64,000 bases of DNA from positions 67,099-131,098 of the forward strand of contig JAQTLR010000003.1 of NCBI GenBank assembly GCA_028714815.1. Reading direction: 5' to 3'. This document shows positions 29,265 to 38,357 of the stretch, piece by piece. A program made the translations under genes and the position numbers. The DNA is from Candidatus Altimarinota bacterium (lineage in GTDB: Bacteria; Patescibacteriota; Gracilibacteria; BD1-5; UBA2023). The number at the start of each line of letters is the position of its first letter. The first letter of the stretch is position 1. The notes under the pieces are model-generated. The model was not told the DNA's origin and did no database searches. It was given only the letters and a program-made list of their open reading frames with translations.

Positions 29265-30014
29265 TTAGCGTACTTCAAGCTTCCCCTCCGTATTCTCCTC
29301 TATCTTCTCGATGAAGTATTCCTCGAGCGGTTTATCAAGATTCTTTACACAATCGCTCGCGATAAGGTGTCCTTGGTGGATGATAGCGAAAGAATCGCAG
29401 ATAGATTCCACGTCGGAGAGGATGTGGGTATTGAAAAATACCGTCGTTCCTTTGCTCTTCAGTTCGAGAATGAGATCTTTCACCATCTTGCGACCGATCG
29501 GGTCGAGTCCGCTCATCGGCTCATCGAGGAATACGATGGACGGATCATTGATGATGGCCTGCCCGAGTCCGATGCGTTGGAGCATCCCTTTCGAATATTT
29601 CGCGAGGAGCTTGTCTCCCGCGGTATCGAGTCCGACTTTGTGGAGGATCTCCTCGATCCTTGCTTCCAGCTCCTCATCGGAGATATGGAAAAACTTCCCG
29701 TTAAATCGGAGGAATTCCCGTCCGGTGAGATACTTATAAAGATAGGTGTTTTCCGGCATGAACCCGATTTTTTCCTTGGTTTCGTTGGAAAGGGATGTAT
29801 CGCCGAAGATACTTACCGTTCCACCGTCCGGTCGGATGAGTCCAAGGATCGCTTTCATGGTCGTTGTTTTCCCGGCCCCGTTCGGTCCGAGGAATCCGAA
29901 TACCTCACCCGCTCCGATCGAGAGACCGATGTCGAAAAGCACCTGCTTCCCGTCCAGGTATTTATCGAGATTTTCTATAAGCACTGCTGGTGCTTGTATT
30001 TCTGTCTTGCTCAT
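29265..30014 (-). CDS. ABC transporter ATP-binding protein
   Basis: 249 aa, ATG 30014 to TAA, no UGA. Walker A GPNGAGKTTT, signature YSKGMLQRIGLGQA, Walker B IVFLDEPMSGLDP and H-loop FFNTHIL. It matches the CcmA/NatA-like group of export ATPases. No permease gene lies beside it, so the partner is elsewhere. It ends 10 bp before the AAA_28 gene. Confidence 0.93.
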   Translation of the reverse strand: MSKTEIQAPAVLIENLDKYLDGKQVLFDIGLSIGAGEVFGFLGPNGAGKTTTMKAILGLIRPDGGTVSIFGDTSLSNETKEKIGFMPENTYLYKYLTGREFLRFNGKFFHISDEELEARIEEILHKVGLDTAGDKLLAKYSKGMLQRIGLGQAIINDPSIVFLDEPMSGLDPIGRKMVKDLILELKSKGTTVFFNTHILSDVESICDSFAIIHQGHLIASDCVKNLDKPLEEYFIEKIEENTEGKLEVR

Positions 30015-30079
30015 AAATGGACTTTGCTATGAAAAATATTTACGCCATTATAGAAAAATGTTCCGTTTTTCAAAATTTC

Positions 30080-30107
30080 TTGCAAAAATTCCAAAAATTC
30101 TTATGAT
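30080..30107 (+). promoter_or_regulatory. Candidate promoter for the peroxiredoxin transcript
   Basis: TTGCAA (30080-30085) and TATGAT (30102-30107), 16-bp spacer. It would give a roughly 155-nt leader containing the hairpin at 30132-30233. Confidence 0.45.
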
Positions 30108-30131
30108 ACTCTGTCCTTGTTTTACCGAATC

Positions 30132-30233
30132 GGAGTGGAAAAGGATTTTTGTTTCGATGTCGAGACGGCCTTGGAAAACTATAAAATATTTACTGGCTTC
30201 GTCTCGACAAGAAATAATATTCCTTTCCACTCC
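30132..30233 (+). other. Long leader hairpin before the peroxiredoxin gene
   Basis: Outer arms GGAGTGGAAAAGGA and TTCCTTTCCACTCC and inner arms GTCGAGACG and CGTCTCGAC fold into one rod of about 100 nt. It could be an RNA regulatory structure or a palindromic repeat. Confidence 0.5.
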
Positions 30234-30271
30234 AAGAGCAGGACTTTCTATTCTTTCATTTTTTTTCAATT

Positions 30272-30889
30272 ATGTCACATTCATGCGATTTCGAAGATAT
30301 CATGTCAGTGAAGATTGATGAACCGGCTCCCGGTTTCGATCTTCCAGCATATTCCCCAGCAAAAGACGATGAAACTCAGGTTTCTCTCGAATCTCTTGCA
30401 GGAAAATGGGTGGTTCTCTTCTACTACCCAGCCGATTTTACCTTCGTATGCCCGACGGAACTCAAAGATATGGCGGATATGAAATCTCGATTCGACGAAC
30501 TCGGAGTTACGGTTCTCGCTGCTTCCACCGACACCCATTTCTCCCACCGGGCTTGGGTGAAGCACGAGAAGCTCATGGAGGGCTTCCCATATACGATGCT
30601 CGCCGACCACAACGGGGAAGTCGCTTCCATGTACAATATCCTCGATTTCAATACTGGTATCGCGGGACGAGGAACTTTCGTCATCGATCCAGATGGAATT
30701 ACTCGTGCCATCGAAGTTACTTCCGGACCACTCGGACGAAACTCTGCGGAACTCATCCGAAAGATCGAAGCGCTCCAGTTCATGCGTGAACATCCGGGAA
30801 CCGCTTGCCCAGCCAAGTGGGCGATCGGAGCCAAAACCCTCACGCCTTCCATGAAGATTTCCGGAGAAGTATTTGAAGCGCTGAAGTAA
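30272..30889 (+). CDS. Typical 2-Cys peroxiredoxin (AhpC/Prx1 type)
   Basis: 205 aa, ATG 30272 to TAA; an in-frame ATG at 30302 gives the more usual N-terminus (MSVKIDEPAPGF). Peroxidatic Cys in FTFVCPTEL, resolving Cys in GTACPAKW, Arg in HFSHRAW and NSAELIRKI region. Reduces hydroperoxides using thioredoxin or AhpF; trxA is at 61923. No UGA. Confidence 0.95.
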   Translation: MSHSCDFEDIMSVKIDEPAPGFDLPAYSPAKDDETQVSLESLAGKWVVLFYYPADFTFVCPTELKDMADMKSRFDELGVTVLAASTDTHFSHRAWVKHEKLMEGFPYTMLADHNGEVASMYNILDFNTGIAGRGTFVIDPDGITRAIEVTSGPLGRNSAELIRKIEALQFMREHPGTACPAKWAIGAKTLTPSMKISGEVFEALK

Positions 30890-30899
30890 AAAGAAAAGG

Positions 30900-30935
30900 A
30901 AAAATCCCGGACCATTCAAATGGTCCGGGATTTTT
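30900..30935. terminator. Terminator after the peroxiredoxin gene
   Basis: AAAAATCCCGGACCAT-TCAA-ATGGTCCGGGATTTTT, a 16-bp stem with tetraloop; also usable by the convergent S74 gene. Confidence 0.9.
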
Positions 30936-30947
30936 CTTAAACACTTT

Positions 30948-31988
30948 TTATCGCCCGTTCTTCAATATCTGGACTTCCGCCTGAAGTACAGTAATTTGTT
31001 TCTGCTGTTCCTTCATCGCCTCAATAAGAGGAGCAACAAGATTCCCATATGCGACAGATTTCATCCCTTTCTCATCAGTAACTACAGCTTCTGGAAAGAT
31101 CTTTTCCACATTCTGAGCAATGACCCCGATCTGACGCTTGGAATCTCTCATGGAATCTTTCCAGTAATAGGTCACTCAATTTAATTGAGAAATCTTTTCT
31201 AAAGAGTTTTCTATCGGAGTAATTTCTTTTTTTAGGCGGATATCGGATGCTTGAGTAAGGGTTCCGATAAGTGTTGCGTTACCAGAAGGAAACCAGCTCA
31301 TAATATTGGTTAAACTACTACCAAGTATTATTGTCGCCCCACTTGGTGTCCATGCCATTCCGCCCATATAAGTCGATGCATTATTTTGGAAAGTCAAAGG
31401 TGCCCATGCAAAATTGTCTGAAGCCCTACCTATAGCTCTGAAAGCCTGACCACCTGCATCAGGATGGGCAGTAATACCTCCGTTCACATCCAGAGTAGAT
31501 TGTGGACTTATAGTTCCAATGCCGACGTTACCAGCAAAATAATTTACCGCTGAACTGGTATTTTGTTTTATCGATCAATCCTTCAATACTTGAAAAGGAT
31601 ATGCTGACCAGGCTGTATTTCCTACTGTAATAGCTGCATAGCTTGGATTCAGATCATCTCCAGGTCGAATTGCAATCAAGTCTGTACCTATGCTTCCAAT
31701 TGAAGCAAGCTGGGTTCGTGCTTTAATGACTCAAGCCACATCAAGAGTAGCTCCCGGAATCGTCGTCCCGATCCCCACCTTCCCTCCCGTCACGGTCAGG
31801 ATCTCCGAATCCTGTTTTACCGCCTTGTTTGCATAGTTCACGAGATCATTCCACTTCGTAGAGGTGAGAGGAGAGCCGGAGGTAGTTTGTGGAAGATCCG
31901 AGTAATAGGTAGTTGCTGCATAGACAATAAAGTACCCTACTAGTAAGGTAATCGAGGTCATAAGAGAGAGGCGAGAATAGAGTTTCAT
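30948..31988 (-). CDS. Fibre-like surface protein with S74 chaperone domain
   Basis: 346 aa, ATG 31988 to TAA. UGA=Gly at 31731-31733, 31575-31577 and 31176-31178. The N-terminal membrane segment (LLVGYFIVYA) and TTYYSDLP, KWNDLVNYANKAV and GKVGIGTT motifs match the other family members. The middle is variable (two GxVGIGT stalk repeats), and the C-terminus is the S74 domain (SDIRLKKEITPIENS, QIGVIAQNVEKIFPEAV), ending in a short coiled coil. Likely a trimeric surface adhesin. Confidence 0.85.
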
Positions 31989-32162
31989 AAAAAAGAAGTG
32001 ATAAGATAAAGCAACAAAAAATATGATGTTTTCTGTAAAACAGACTTATTTGACACGAAAAGTATATGTACTTTCTCAGAAAAACAAACAAAAATTTGGA
32101 AACTGACGTGCAAAACCCTTTACTTTTTTCCGCTTTTCCATATACTCACTCGCAGATTTGGA

Positions 32163-32197
32163 AAATAAACCGAATATTCCCTTCGGTTTATTTTTTT
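32163..32197 (+). terminator. Terminator-like hairpin upstream of typA
   Basis: AAATAAACCGAA-tattccc-TTCGGTTTATTT followed by TTTT, 34 bp before typA. With no gene upstream on this strand it may act as an attenuator in the typA leader or end a short RNA. Confidence 0.6.
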
Positions 32198-32230
32198 AAC
32201 AGTTTTACTTTTTATTATTTTTCATTTTTT

Positions 32231-34030
32231 ATGCAATACAGAAATATAGCGATCATCGCCCATGTAGATCACGGAAAAACGACTCTCGTGGATGCACTTT
32301 TGAAACAAGGTGGGGCCTTCAGTAGCCACGAACAGGTGGAAGTCTGTGTCATGGACTCGAATGATCAGGAAAAAGAACGCGGGATCACCATCTATGCGAA
32401 GAATACCGCCATCGAATACAAGGGGACCAAGATCAATATCGTAGATACCCCGGGTCATGCCGATTTCGGATCGGAAGTAGAACGTGTTCTCCGGATGGTG
32501 GACAGTGTTCTCCTCGTTGTCGATGCCTACGAAGGACCGATGCCTCAGACGAAATTCGTACTCAAAAAAGCCCTAGAACATGGTCTCAAACCGATCGTTG
32601 TCATCAATAAGATCGACAAACCGACGGCTCAACCGGCTGCGGTCATCGACATGCTCTTCGACCTCTTCGTACAGCTCGGAGCAACCGACGAACAACTCGA
32701 TTTCAATATCGTCTATGCCATCGCTCGTGATGGAGTGGCTATCCTCGACATGAATGATGAGCGGAAAGACATCACTCCGCTTTTCGATATGGTGCTCGAC
32801 AAGGTTCCAGCAGCAGCCAATGATACCGAAAAACCATTCAAGATGCAGATCGCGAACCTTGCCTACGACAATTACCTTGGACGTATGGGTATCGGACGTG
32901 TGTATGAAGGGAAGGCAAAAGTGGGACAGACGGTTACGATTGTCGGAAACGATGGAGTACGACGGACCGGAAAGATCAGTAAGGTCTTCACGACGCTCGG
33001 TCTCCGTAAAGTAGAAGTTGCCGAAGCGGAGGCAGGAGATATTATTACCCTCGCCGGTATCCCTGATATCTACGTTGGAGAAACTATTTCTTCTGTACCA
33101 GATGCTGAACCAATGGCACCGATCACGATCGATGAACCGACTCTGAAGATGGAATTCATGGTAAACAGCTCTCCATTTGCTGGACGGGAAGGGAAATACG
33201 TAACAAGCCGAAATATCCGAGATCGTCTGGAAAAGGAACTCGAGATGAACGTGGGACTCAAAGTAGACCTCGATAGTGATGGAAACGGGTATGTTGTATC
33301 CGGACGTGGAGAACTCCACCTCTCGGTATTGATCGAAACCATGCGCCGTGAAGGATTCGAGCTTCAGGTTGGAGCGCCACAGGTAATCTTCCACGAAGAA
33401 GCAGGAAAGAAGATGGAACCAATGGAAAATGTAGTAATCTGGGTACCAGAGGAATGCTCTGGAACTATTATCGAACACCTCGGAAAACGGAAGGGGCTCA
33501 TGACCGACATGAAAACGGAGAATGGGATCACTTCCATGGAATTTGAAGTTCCGACTCGAGGGCTTCTCGGATTCCGATCCATATTCACGGTAGACACAAA
33601 AGGAGAAGGAATCATGTACAGCTCATTCTCCAAGTATGACGAATACAAGGGACCGATCGAGAAACGTGAAGTCGGATCCATGATCTCCGGATTCCCGGGA
33701 ACCGCCATGGCATACTCCCTCTGGAAGCTCGAAGAACGAGGACCAATCCTTATCGAACCAGCAACCGAGGTATACGAGGGAATGGTTATCGGAGAACACC
33801 TCAAAGGAGGTGATCTGATTGTCAACTCAACCAAGAACAAGCAACTCACGAATATGCGTGCTTCTGGAACCGATGAAGCGGTCCGTCTGACTCCGATCCG
33901 AAAGATGACGCTCGAGGATTGTCTCGACTATATCGGAGCGGATGAATACGTGGAAGTCACTCCATCCAGCCTCCGTATCCGGAAGAAGTTCCTCACGGAA
34001 AATGAGCGGAAACGAGGAGGAAAGGCATAA
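32231..34030 (+). CDS. typA: GTPase TypA/BipA
   Basis: 599 aa, ATG 32231 to TAA, no UGA. G motifs: [27 protein letters not shown]. Domains II-III and the unique C-terminal domain ([36 protein letters not shown]) identify TypA rather than EF-G or LepA. A ribosome-associated translational GTPase involved in 50S assembly and stress. Confidence 0.97.
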   Translation: MQYRNIAIIAHVDHGKTTLVDALLKQGGAFSSHEQVEVCVMDSNDQEKERGITIYAKNTAIEYKGTKINIVDTPGHADFGSEVERVLRMVDSVLLVVDAYEGPMPQTKFVLKKALEHGLKPIVVINKIDKPTAQPAAVIDMLFDLFVQLGATDEQLDFNIVYAIARDGVAILDMNDERKDITPLFDMVLDKVPAAANDTEKPFKMQIANLAYDNYLGRMGIGRVYEGKAKVGQTVTIVGNDGVRRTGKISKVFTTLGLRKVEVAEAEAGDIITLAGIPDIYVGETISSVPDAEPMAPITIDEPTLKMEFMVNSSPFAGREGKYVTSRNIRDRLEKELEMNVGLKVDLDSDGNGYVVSGRGELHLSVLIETMRREGFELQVGAPQVIFHEEAGKKMEPMENVVIWVPEECSGTIIEHLGKRKGLMTDMKTENGITSMEFEVPTRGLLGFRSIFTVDTKGEGIMYSSFSKYDEYKGPIEKREVGSMISGFPGTAMAYSLWKLEERGPILIEPATEVYEGMVIGEHLKGGDLIVNSTKNKQLTNMRASGTDEAVRLTPIRKMTLEDCLDYIGADEYVEVTPSSLRIRKKFLTENERKRGGKA

Positions 34031-34049
34031 TCGATATCCTGAAAACTGA

Positions 34050-34103
34050 AATCAACATATAAAAACCCTCTTCGGATCCGAAGAGGGTTTTTATATGTTG
34101 ATT
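34050..34103. terminator. Long palindromic terminator after typA
   Basis: 27-bp perfect arms centred on GGATCC, with ACCCTCTTC / GAAGAGGGT and A/T-runs. Also faces the tRNA cluster on the other strand. Confidence 0.9.
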
Positions 34104-34112
34104 ATACCATAA

Positions 34113-34188
34113 TGGTGGGCCCACCTGGGATTGAACCAGGGACCAATCGGTTATGAGCCGACTGCTCTAACCACTGAGCTATAGGCCC
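34113..34188 (-). tRNA. tRNA-Ile2 (anticodon CAU)
   Basis: Cloverleaf with acceptor GGGCCTA/TGGGCCC, D-loop AGCTCAGTGGTTAGAGCAG, anticodon loop CTCATAA (CAT) and T-arm GGTTCAATCC; CCA is encoded. The acceptor and D-arm resemble E. coli tRNA-Ile2, which is modified to lysidine by TilS to read AUA, so Ile is favoured over Met. Confidence 0.85.
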
Positions 34189-34204
34189 AAATTCTAAAAA
34201 AAAA

Positions 34205-34297
34205 TGGTGGTGGGTGAGAGATTCGAACTCTCGCGACACCTTACGGCGTCCTACAGGTTTAGCAAACCCGCCTCTTCAGCCACTTGAGTAACCCACC
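34205..34297 (-). tRNA. tRNA-Ser (anticodon GCU)
   Basis: 93 nt with a long variable arm, acceptor GGTGGGT/ACCCACC, anticodon loop TTGCTAA (GCT), T-loop GTTCGAATC and encoded CCA. Reads AGU/AGC. Confidence 0.92.
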
Positions 34298-34366
34298 AGA
34301 AAAAAAGAAAAACTCAGTTCTTAGGATTATTTCTAAGCACTAAGTTCTAAAAAACATATTATAATA

Positions 34367-34454
34367 TGGCGGAGGAACAGAGATTCGAACTCTGGAGAAC
34401 TTTCGTCCTGCCGGTTTTCAAGACCGGTGCAATCGACCACTCTGCCATCCCTCC
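34367..34454 (-). tRNA. tRNA-Ser (anticodon UGA)
   Basis: 88 nt, long variable arm, acceptor GGAGGGA/TTCCTCC, anticodon loop CTTGAAA (TGA), discriminator G, encoded CCA. It reads UCA/UCN; its anticodon UGA must not be confused with decoding of UGA codons. Confidence 0.93.
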
Positions 34455-34588
34455 GCAAAGCTTTTTTATCGAAGCGGGAGCATTGTATAGAAAAAGAGGA
34501 CATTGTCAAAAAATTTTTGGAAAGAAGCCCCTTGCTTTTAGACTCTTTTTTCATATTATCTCCCATATATTTTCAATTATCAAAAACA

Positions 34589-35314
34589 ATGGGTCAAACG
34601 AATGAAACAGGAGAGGTCATGCGTCTCCAGAAATACATGAGCCAGGCCGGAATATGCTCTCGAAGAAAAGCCGAAGAGTATATCACTCGTGGTCTTGTTC
34701 TGGTGAATGGAGAAAAGGCCACGCTCGGACAATCGGTAAATCCTGAAGAAGATGAGATCGTCATCAACGACAAAGTCGTCGAGGAGCGAAGCGAGCTCGT
34801 ATATTACAAACTCAATAAGCCTCGCGACATCATCACGACCTGCAAGCAGGATGGAGAATCTTCCATCCTCGATGTCGTGGATATCCCGGAGCGGGTCTTC
34901 CCCATCGGACGGCTCGATAAAGAAACCACCGGACTCATCCTCCTGACCAATGATGGTCGTCTCTCGAACTATTTGATGCATCCGCGTTACGAGCATGAAA
35001 AAGAATATGCGGTCGAGGTCTACGGACGTATCGAGGATGAAGCACTGGAAGATATGCGGCGGGGGGTCATGGTGCTCGGGAAGATGACGAAACCCGCAAC
35101 CATCCATCGCCTGAGTTCCGGTAAGTTCGCTATCGTCCTCACCGAAGGGCGGAATCGTCAGATCCGTCGTATGGTCGAGGCGGTCGGACACACAGTAAAG
35201 CGATTGAAACGGATCCGTATAGAGAATATCCTTCTTGGAGATCTTGCAGAAGGGGAATACAAAGCCCTCAACACTACCGAATTGCAGGGGCTTTTCAAAA
35301 AACTGGGAATTTAA
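34589..35314 (+). CDS. RsuA/RluB/RluE/RluF-family rRNA pseudouridine synthase
   Basis: 241 aa, ATG 34589 to TAA. The conserved family start MRLQKYMSQAGICSRRKAE begins at an internal ATG (34619) preceded by AGGAGAGG, so translation may begin there. S4 domain, YYKLNKPRDIITTC, catalytic GRLDKETTGLILLTNDG and EGRNRQIRRM are all present. Modifies a uridine in 16S or 23S rRNA. Confidence 0.93.
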   Translation: MGQTNETGEVMRLQKYMSQAGICSRRKAEEYITRGLVLVNGEKATLGQSVNPEEDEIVINDKVVEERSELVYYKLNKPRDIITTCKQDGESSILDVVDIPERVFPIGRLDKETTGLILLTNDGRLSNYLMHPRYEHEKEYAVEVYGRIEDEALEDMRRGVMVLGKMTKPATIHRLSSGKFAIVLTEGRNRQIRRMVEAVGHTVKRLKRIRIENILLGDLAEGEYKALNTTELQGLFKKLGI

Positions 35315-35333
35315 ACCAGAAAAGACATCTATG

Positions 35334-35431
35334 ATTTTCAGAATATATTTTTCGGGCGCGACCGAGGACTGTTTGAGTCATTGTTAAGAAACGAGTTCCG
35401 CAGGAAGCGAGAAAAGATATATTCTGAAAAT
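35334..35431. other. Structured intergenic palindromic element
   Basis: Outer arms ATTTTCAGAATATAT and ATATATTCTGAAAAT enclose about 60 bp containing GGGCGCGACCGAGG and ACGAGTTCCGCAGG. It resembles the element at 8143-8262 in size, position and architecture, but not clearly in sequence. Confidence 0.5.
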
Positions 35432-35459
35432 ATTACACACATAAAACCACATTGTTCTC

Positions 35460-35837
35460 ATGAAAAAAAACATCTACCTTCTCACGATTTTCATCATATT
35501 CCTTTCCAGCATCACCTCTGCGTTGCTCCTTTTTTTCTATATGAATCTGGAAAATAATATGACTGTGGGACTGACCATCATGAGCATTGCCTGTTTTCTT
35601 GCAGGAAGCTCCTTTTTTGCGCTCTTCATATACCTCTTCAAGAAACTGTATTATCGTGGAGAAGTATATATCTATACCATCCATTCTTCTGTAAGGCAGG
35701 GAGTATTGCTCACCTTGGGGCTCATGGGAATGGTGACGTTTTTTTCCCTCGGGGTCCTCAATATCAAGACCGGATGATTGCTTTTTACCATAACCATCCT
35801 CTTTGAACTCATGATACAGAGCGTGAGCGAGAATTAA
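35460..35837 (+). CDS. Small membrane protein, unknown function
   Basis: 125 aa, ATG 35460 to TAA. UGA at 35775-35777 (NIKTG-Gly-LLFT); reading through adds a C-terminal segment. Four hydrophobic segments (around residues 5-27, 35-57, 82-102 and 104-120). No family recognised. Co-directional with the zinc-ribbon gene 66 bp downstream. Confidence 0.65.
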
Positions 35838-35903
35838 GGGACAAATTCATTTGAATTTAGTGAAAAATCCGTATTATACCCTTATATATCCTATCTTTCT
35901 CCT

Positions 35904-36524
35904 ATGGACAACCTTCTTTCTCTCCTCGAAACAGTTCGTGCTTTTTTTATCGGGACATTTACCGGGATATCCTCCAATATGAGCCTCGACCTCGGCATCA
36001 AGCTGGTTCTCGGATATTTTTTCATCATCTGGGGAGCTTTCATCATCTGGGTCATCAAGGATATTACGAACCGCACGACCAATATCCTCGTCCAAACGCT
36101 CTCGATCTTCATCATCCTCTTTTTCACCCCTATTTTCGGACTTCCTGTCTATCTTTTGATCCGCCCCCGAACCACTCTTTTCGAACAATACTACGAAGAG
36201 GAGGAGGTAGAAGAATCGGTCGATGATGTAGAGGAAATCTATCATTGCCCCGGTTGCAACCACAAAGTATCGAGAGATTTCAGATTCTGTCCGAAATGCG
36301 CATTCGAACTCACCACCTCCTGTCCATCTTGTAAAAAAAGGATACATACCGACTGGACCCTCTGTCCGTATTGCGGAGAAAAGGATATCATCCCGAAAAA
36401 GGCCGAAATAGCCGAAACGAAAGGGAAGAAAGAGAAGAAGATACCTATAAAAGAGAAAGATGTCTCAGAATCGGAAGAAAATATCGATCAAAAAAATGCC
36501 CACTTGAAAGAAAAAGAATCTTAA
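35904..36524 (+). CDS. Membrane protein with double zinc ribbon
   Basis: 206 aa, ATG 35904 to TAA. Two membrane helices (IKLVLGYFFIIWGAFIIWVI, ILVQTLSIFIILFFTPIFG) precede an acidic linker and two zinc ribbons (HCPGCNHK..FCPKCAF and SCPSCKK..LCPYCGE), then a Lys/Glu-rich tail. The double zinc ribbon suggests protein or nucleic acid binding at the membrane; function unknown. Confidence 0.75.
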   Translation: MDNLLSLLETVRAFFIGTFTGISSNMSLDLGIKLVLGYFFIIWGAFIIWVIKDITNRTTNILVQTLSIFIILFFTPIFGLPVYLLIRPRTTLFEQYYEEEEVEESVDDVEEIYHCPGCNHKVSRDFRFCPKCAFELTTSCPSCKKRIHTDWTLCPYCGEKDIIPKKAEIAETKGKKEKKIPIKEKDVSESEENIDQKNAHLKEKES

Positions 36525-36525
36525 A

Positions 36526-36564
36526 AAAACAAATACTCTCCGGAATCCGGAGAGTATTTGTTTT
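36526..36564. terminator. Bidirectional terminator
   Basis: AAAACAAATACTCTCCGG-AAT-CCGGAGAGTATTTGTTTT, 18-bp stem, overlapping the stop of the convergent gene. Confidence 0.88.
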
Positions 36565-37084
36565 AGAATGTCGTCGTGATATTCTTCAGAAGTACCCTTC
36601 TATCTTCCGGGAATTTGATATTCTCCGTATAGGCGACCACCTTCTGGAAGATGCAATACGGGCTATCCGAGTCCCAAAAGAATCCGTTCCCTTCGAATTT
36701 CATCGGATTGAACTCGCGAAGCATTCCGGAAAAGACATTTTTTTCCGGCATGATGGGAGCGATCCCCGCTTTCATGTACTGCATGACATCCACCCCGTCG
36801 TGTTCGTTATCGAAAACGAAGAAATCGAAGCCCACGAGATCGTTTTGGGAAACCTTTTCCACTGCGATGATATTCGATATATCAGAGTCATTCCCTCCGA
36901 TCACCAAAGCCCCGAGTCCGATGGCTGCGACCCCTTCCAAAACAAACTTCCGTTTCTCCGGATCCTTGATAGCGATGATTCAGAGAGAACCCAGTGTTTT
37001 CGGAAAAGAATACGTGGACTGGAGATTCTTTTTCGCCATCTGTTTAATTTCCCGAAGCGAGGTTTTTGGAGCTGTCATTTCCAT
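36563..37084 (-). CDS. Hypothetical protein, possibly related to a GT-B C-terminal half
   Basis: 173 aa, ATG 37084 to TAA. UGA at 36980-36982 region (LGSL-Gly-IIAIKDPEKR). The segment DGVDVMQYMKAGIAPIMPEKN followed by EGNGFFW resembles the sugar-nucleotide pocket of starch-synthase-type glycosyltransferases, but the length is far too short and the first domain is absent. Function uncertain. Confidence 0.6.
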
Positions 37085-37248
37085 AGTATAACCATATTTA
37101 TTTAATAAGAGGGGTTGAGTTTTTCCCCGATATCTATATACTACCACACCTATGCGGAAATCTCCAAATATTTACGATCATTTCCCCTTGACGAAAAGAG
37201 TCCCTCATTTCAAATCCTATATTCCTACGTTTCTAAAATCCCTCACCC

Positions 37249-38268
37249 ATGTCCAAAGACTTCTGGAAAAACCTCGCTTCGAACGGCCCCATATCTATCC
37301 TTGCCCCGATGGATGGGTATACGGACAGTCCTTATCGCCAAATAGTGAAGAAGGTGGCCCCGAATACGGTATGTTTTTCCGAGTTCTATAGTGCCGATGG
37401 CTTGGTCCACTCGAAACAGCTCCAACAGACCGCTCTCGCGCACAATCCGAGCGAAAAGCCGCTCATTATCCAGATATTCGGAAAGGATCCTGAGATGTTC
37501 CGGAAAGCGGCTATCTTAATCGAACAATCCGGAGCTGCCGGAGTGGATGTCAATATGGGATGTCCGGCGAAAAAGGTGGTCAAGAGCGGACACGGATCGA
37601 GCCTCATGATCCATACCGACACCGCTTTCCGGATCATCGAAGAGATGAGCAAGGCAGTCAGTATCCCCGTATCCGTCAAAACCCGTCTCGGATGGAACAA
37701 TTGGGAAGATCACTTGATCCCTTTCGTGCAAGGACTCGAGAATGCCGGAGCGAACCTCATCAGCGTCCACGGACGGACCTACCAGCAGGCCTTCAATGGG
37801 AAAGCGGATTGGACCGGAATCTATGAACTCAAAAAACACCTCTCGATTCCGGTTATCGGGAACGGGGATGTGCTTGATTATGACGATGGAATGAAGAAAC
37901 TCGGAAATCTCGATGGATTTATGATCGGAAGAGCGAGTTTCGGTAACCCTTGGTGCTTCCTTCCGGGAGGATATATCCCCACTCTTGCGGAAATCCTCGC
38001 CATCATGCACGAGCACGGACGGCTCCTCTTGGAAAACAAGGGTCGGAAAGGGATGCTCGAGAGCCGCAAACACCTCGTCCAATACCTCCACGGATTTGCC
38101 GGAGTCAAGGAGTACCGGAAATCGCTCGTATCCGTCGAGAATCTGGAAGATATAGACAATGTGCTCTCTCGCATCCGAAATGAGCATGCGGGGCTTCTCA
38201 ATACCAAACTCGAACGAGGGAAAGAAGCGATGGTGGAGGTTTGGGAAGGAGAAGGGTGTGGATTGTAA
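37249..38268 (+). CDS. dusB: tRNA-dihydrouridine synthase (DusB-like)
   Basis: 339 aa, ATG 37249 to TAA, no UGA. FMN-barrel motifs: APMDGYTDSPYR, QIFGKDPEMF, VDVNMGCPAKKVV with catalytic Cys, VKTRLGW, VHGRTYQQAF, VIGNGDV and MIGRASFGNPW. It reduces uridines in tRNA D-loops. The DusB subtype is a best guess. Confidence 0.95.
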   Translation: MSKDFWKNLASNGPISILAPMDGYTDSPYRQIVKKVAPNTVCFSEFYSADGLVHSKQLQQTALAHNPSEKPLIIQIFGKDPEMFRKAAILIEQSGAAGVDVNMGCPAKKVVKSGHGSSLMIHTDTAFRIIEEMSKAVSIPVSVKTRLGWNNWEDHLIPFVQGLENAGANLISVHGRTYQQAFNGKADWTGIYELKKHLSIPVIGNGDVLDYDDGMKKLGNLDGFMIGRASFGNPWCFLPGGYIPTLAEILAIMHEHGRLLLENKGRKGMLESRKHLVQYLHGFAGVKEYRKSLVSVENLEDIDNVLSRIRNEHAGLLNTKLERGKEAMVEVWEGEGCGL

Positions 38269-38281
38269 AATTATTATCTAC

Positions 38282-38318
38282 AAGCAATGATTTGTATTTG
38301 ACAAGTCATTGCTTTTTT
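38282..38318 (+). terminator. Terminator after dus, interleaved with the next promoter
   Basis: AAGCAATGA / TCATTGCTT stem with 15-nt loop and a T-run. The loop contains the -35 box TTGACA of the downstream gene. Confidence 0.65.
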
Positions 38319-38325
38319 GTATATT
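38298..38325 (+). promoter_or_regulatory. Promoter for the UGA-rich gene
   Basis: TTGACA (38298-38303) and TATATT (38320-38325), 16-bp spacer, 32 bp before the ATG at 38358. Confidence 0.55.
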
Positions 38326-38357
38326 TTATCCAATTGAATTTATATGAAACTAAAACC

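Noticed and set aside
34367-34454. Idea that the tRNA with anticodon UGA decodes UGA stop codons
   Set aside because: Anticodon UGA reads UCA; the long variable arm makes it tRNA-Ser. A UGA-reading tRNA-Gly would need anticodon UCA and is not in this window.
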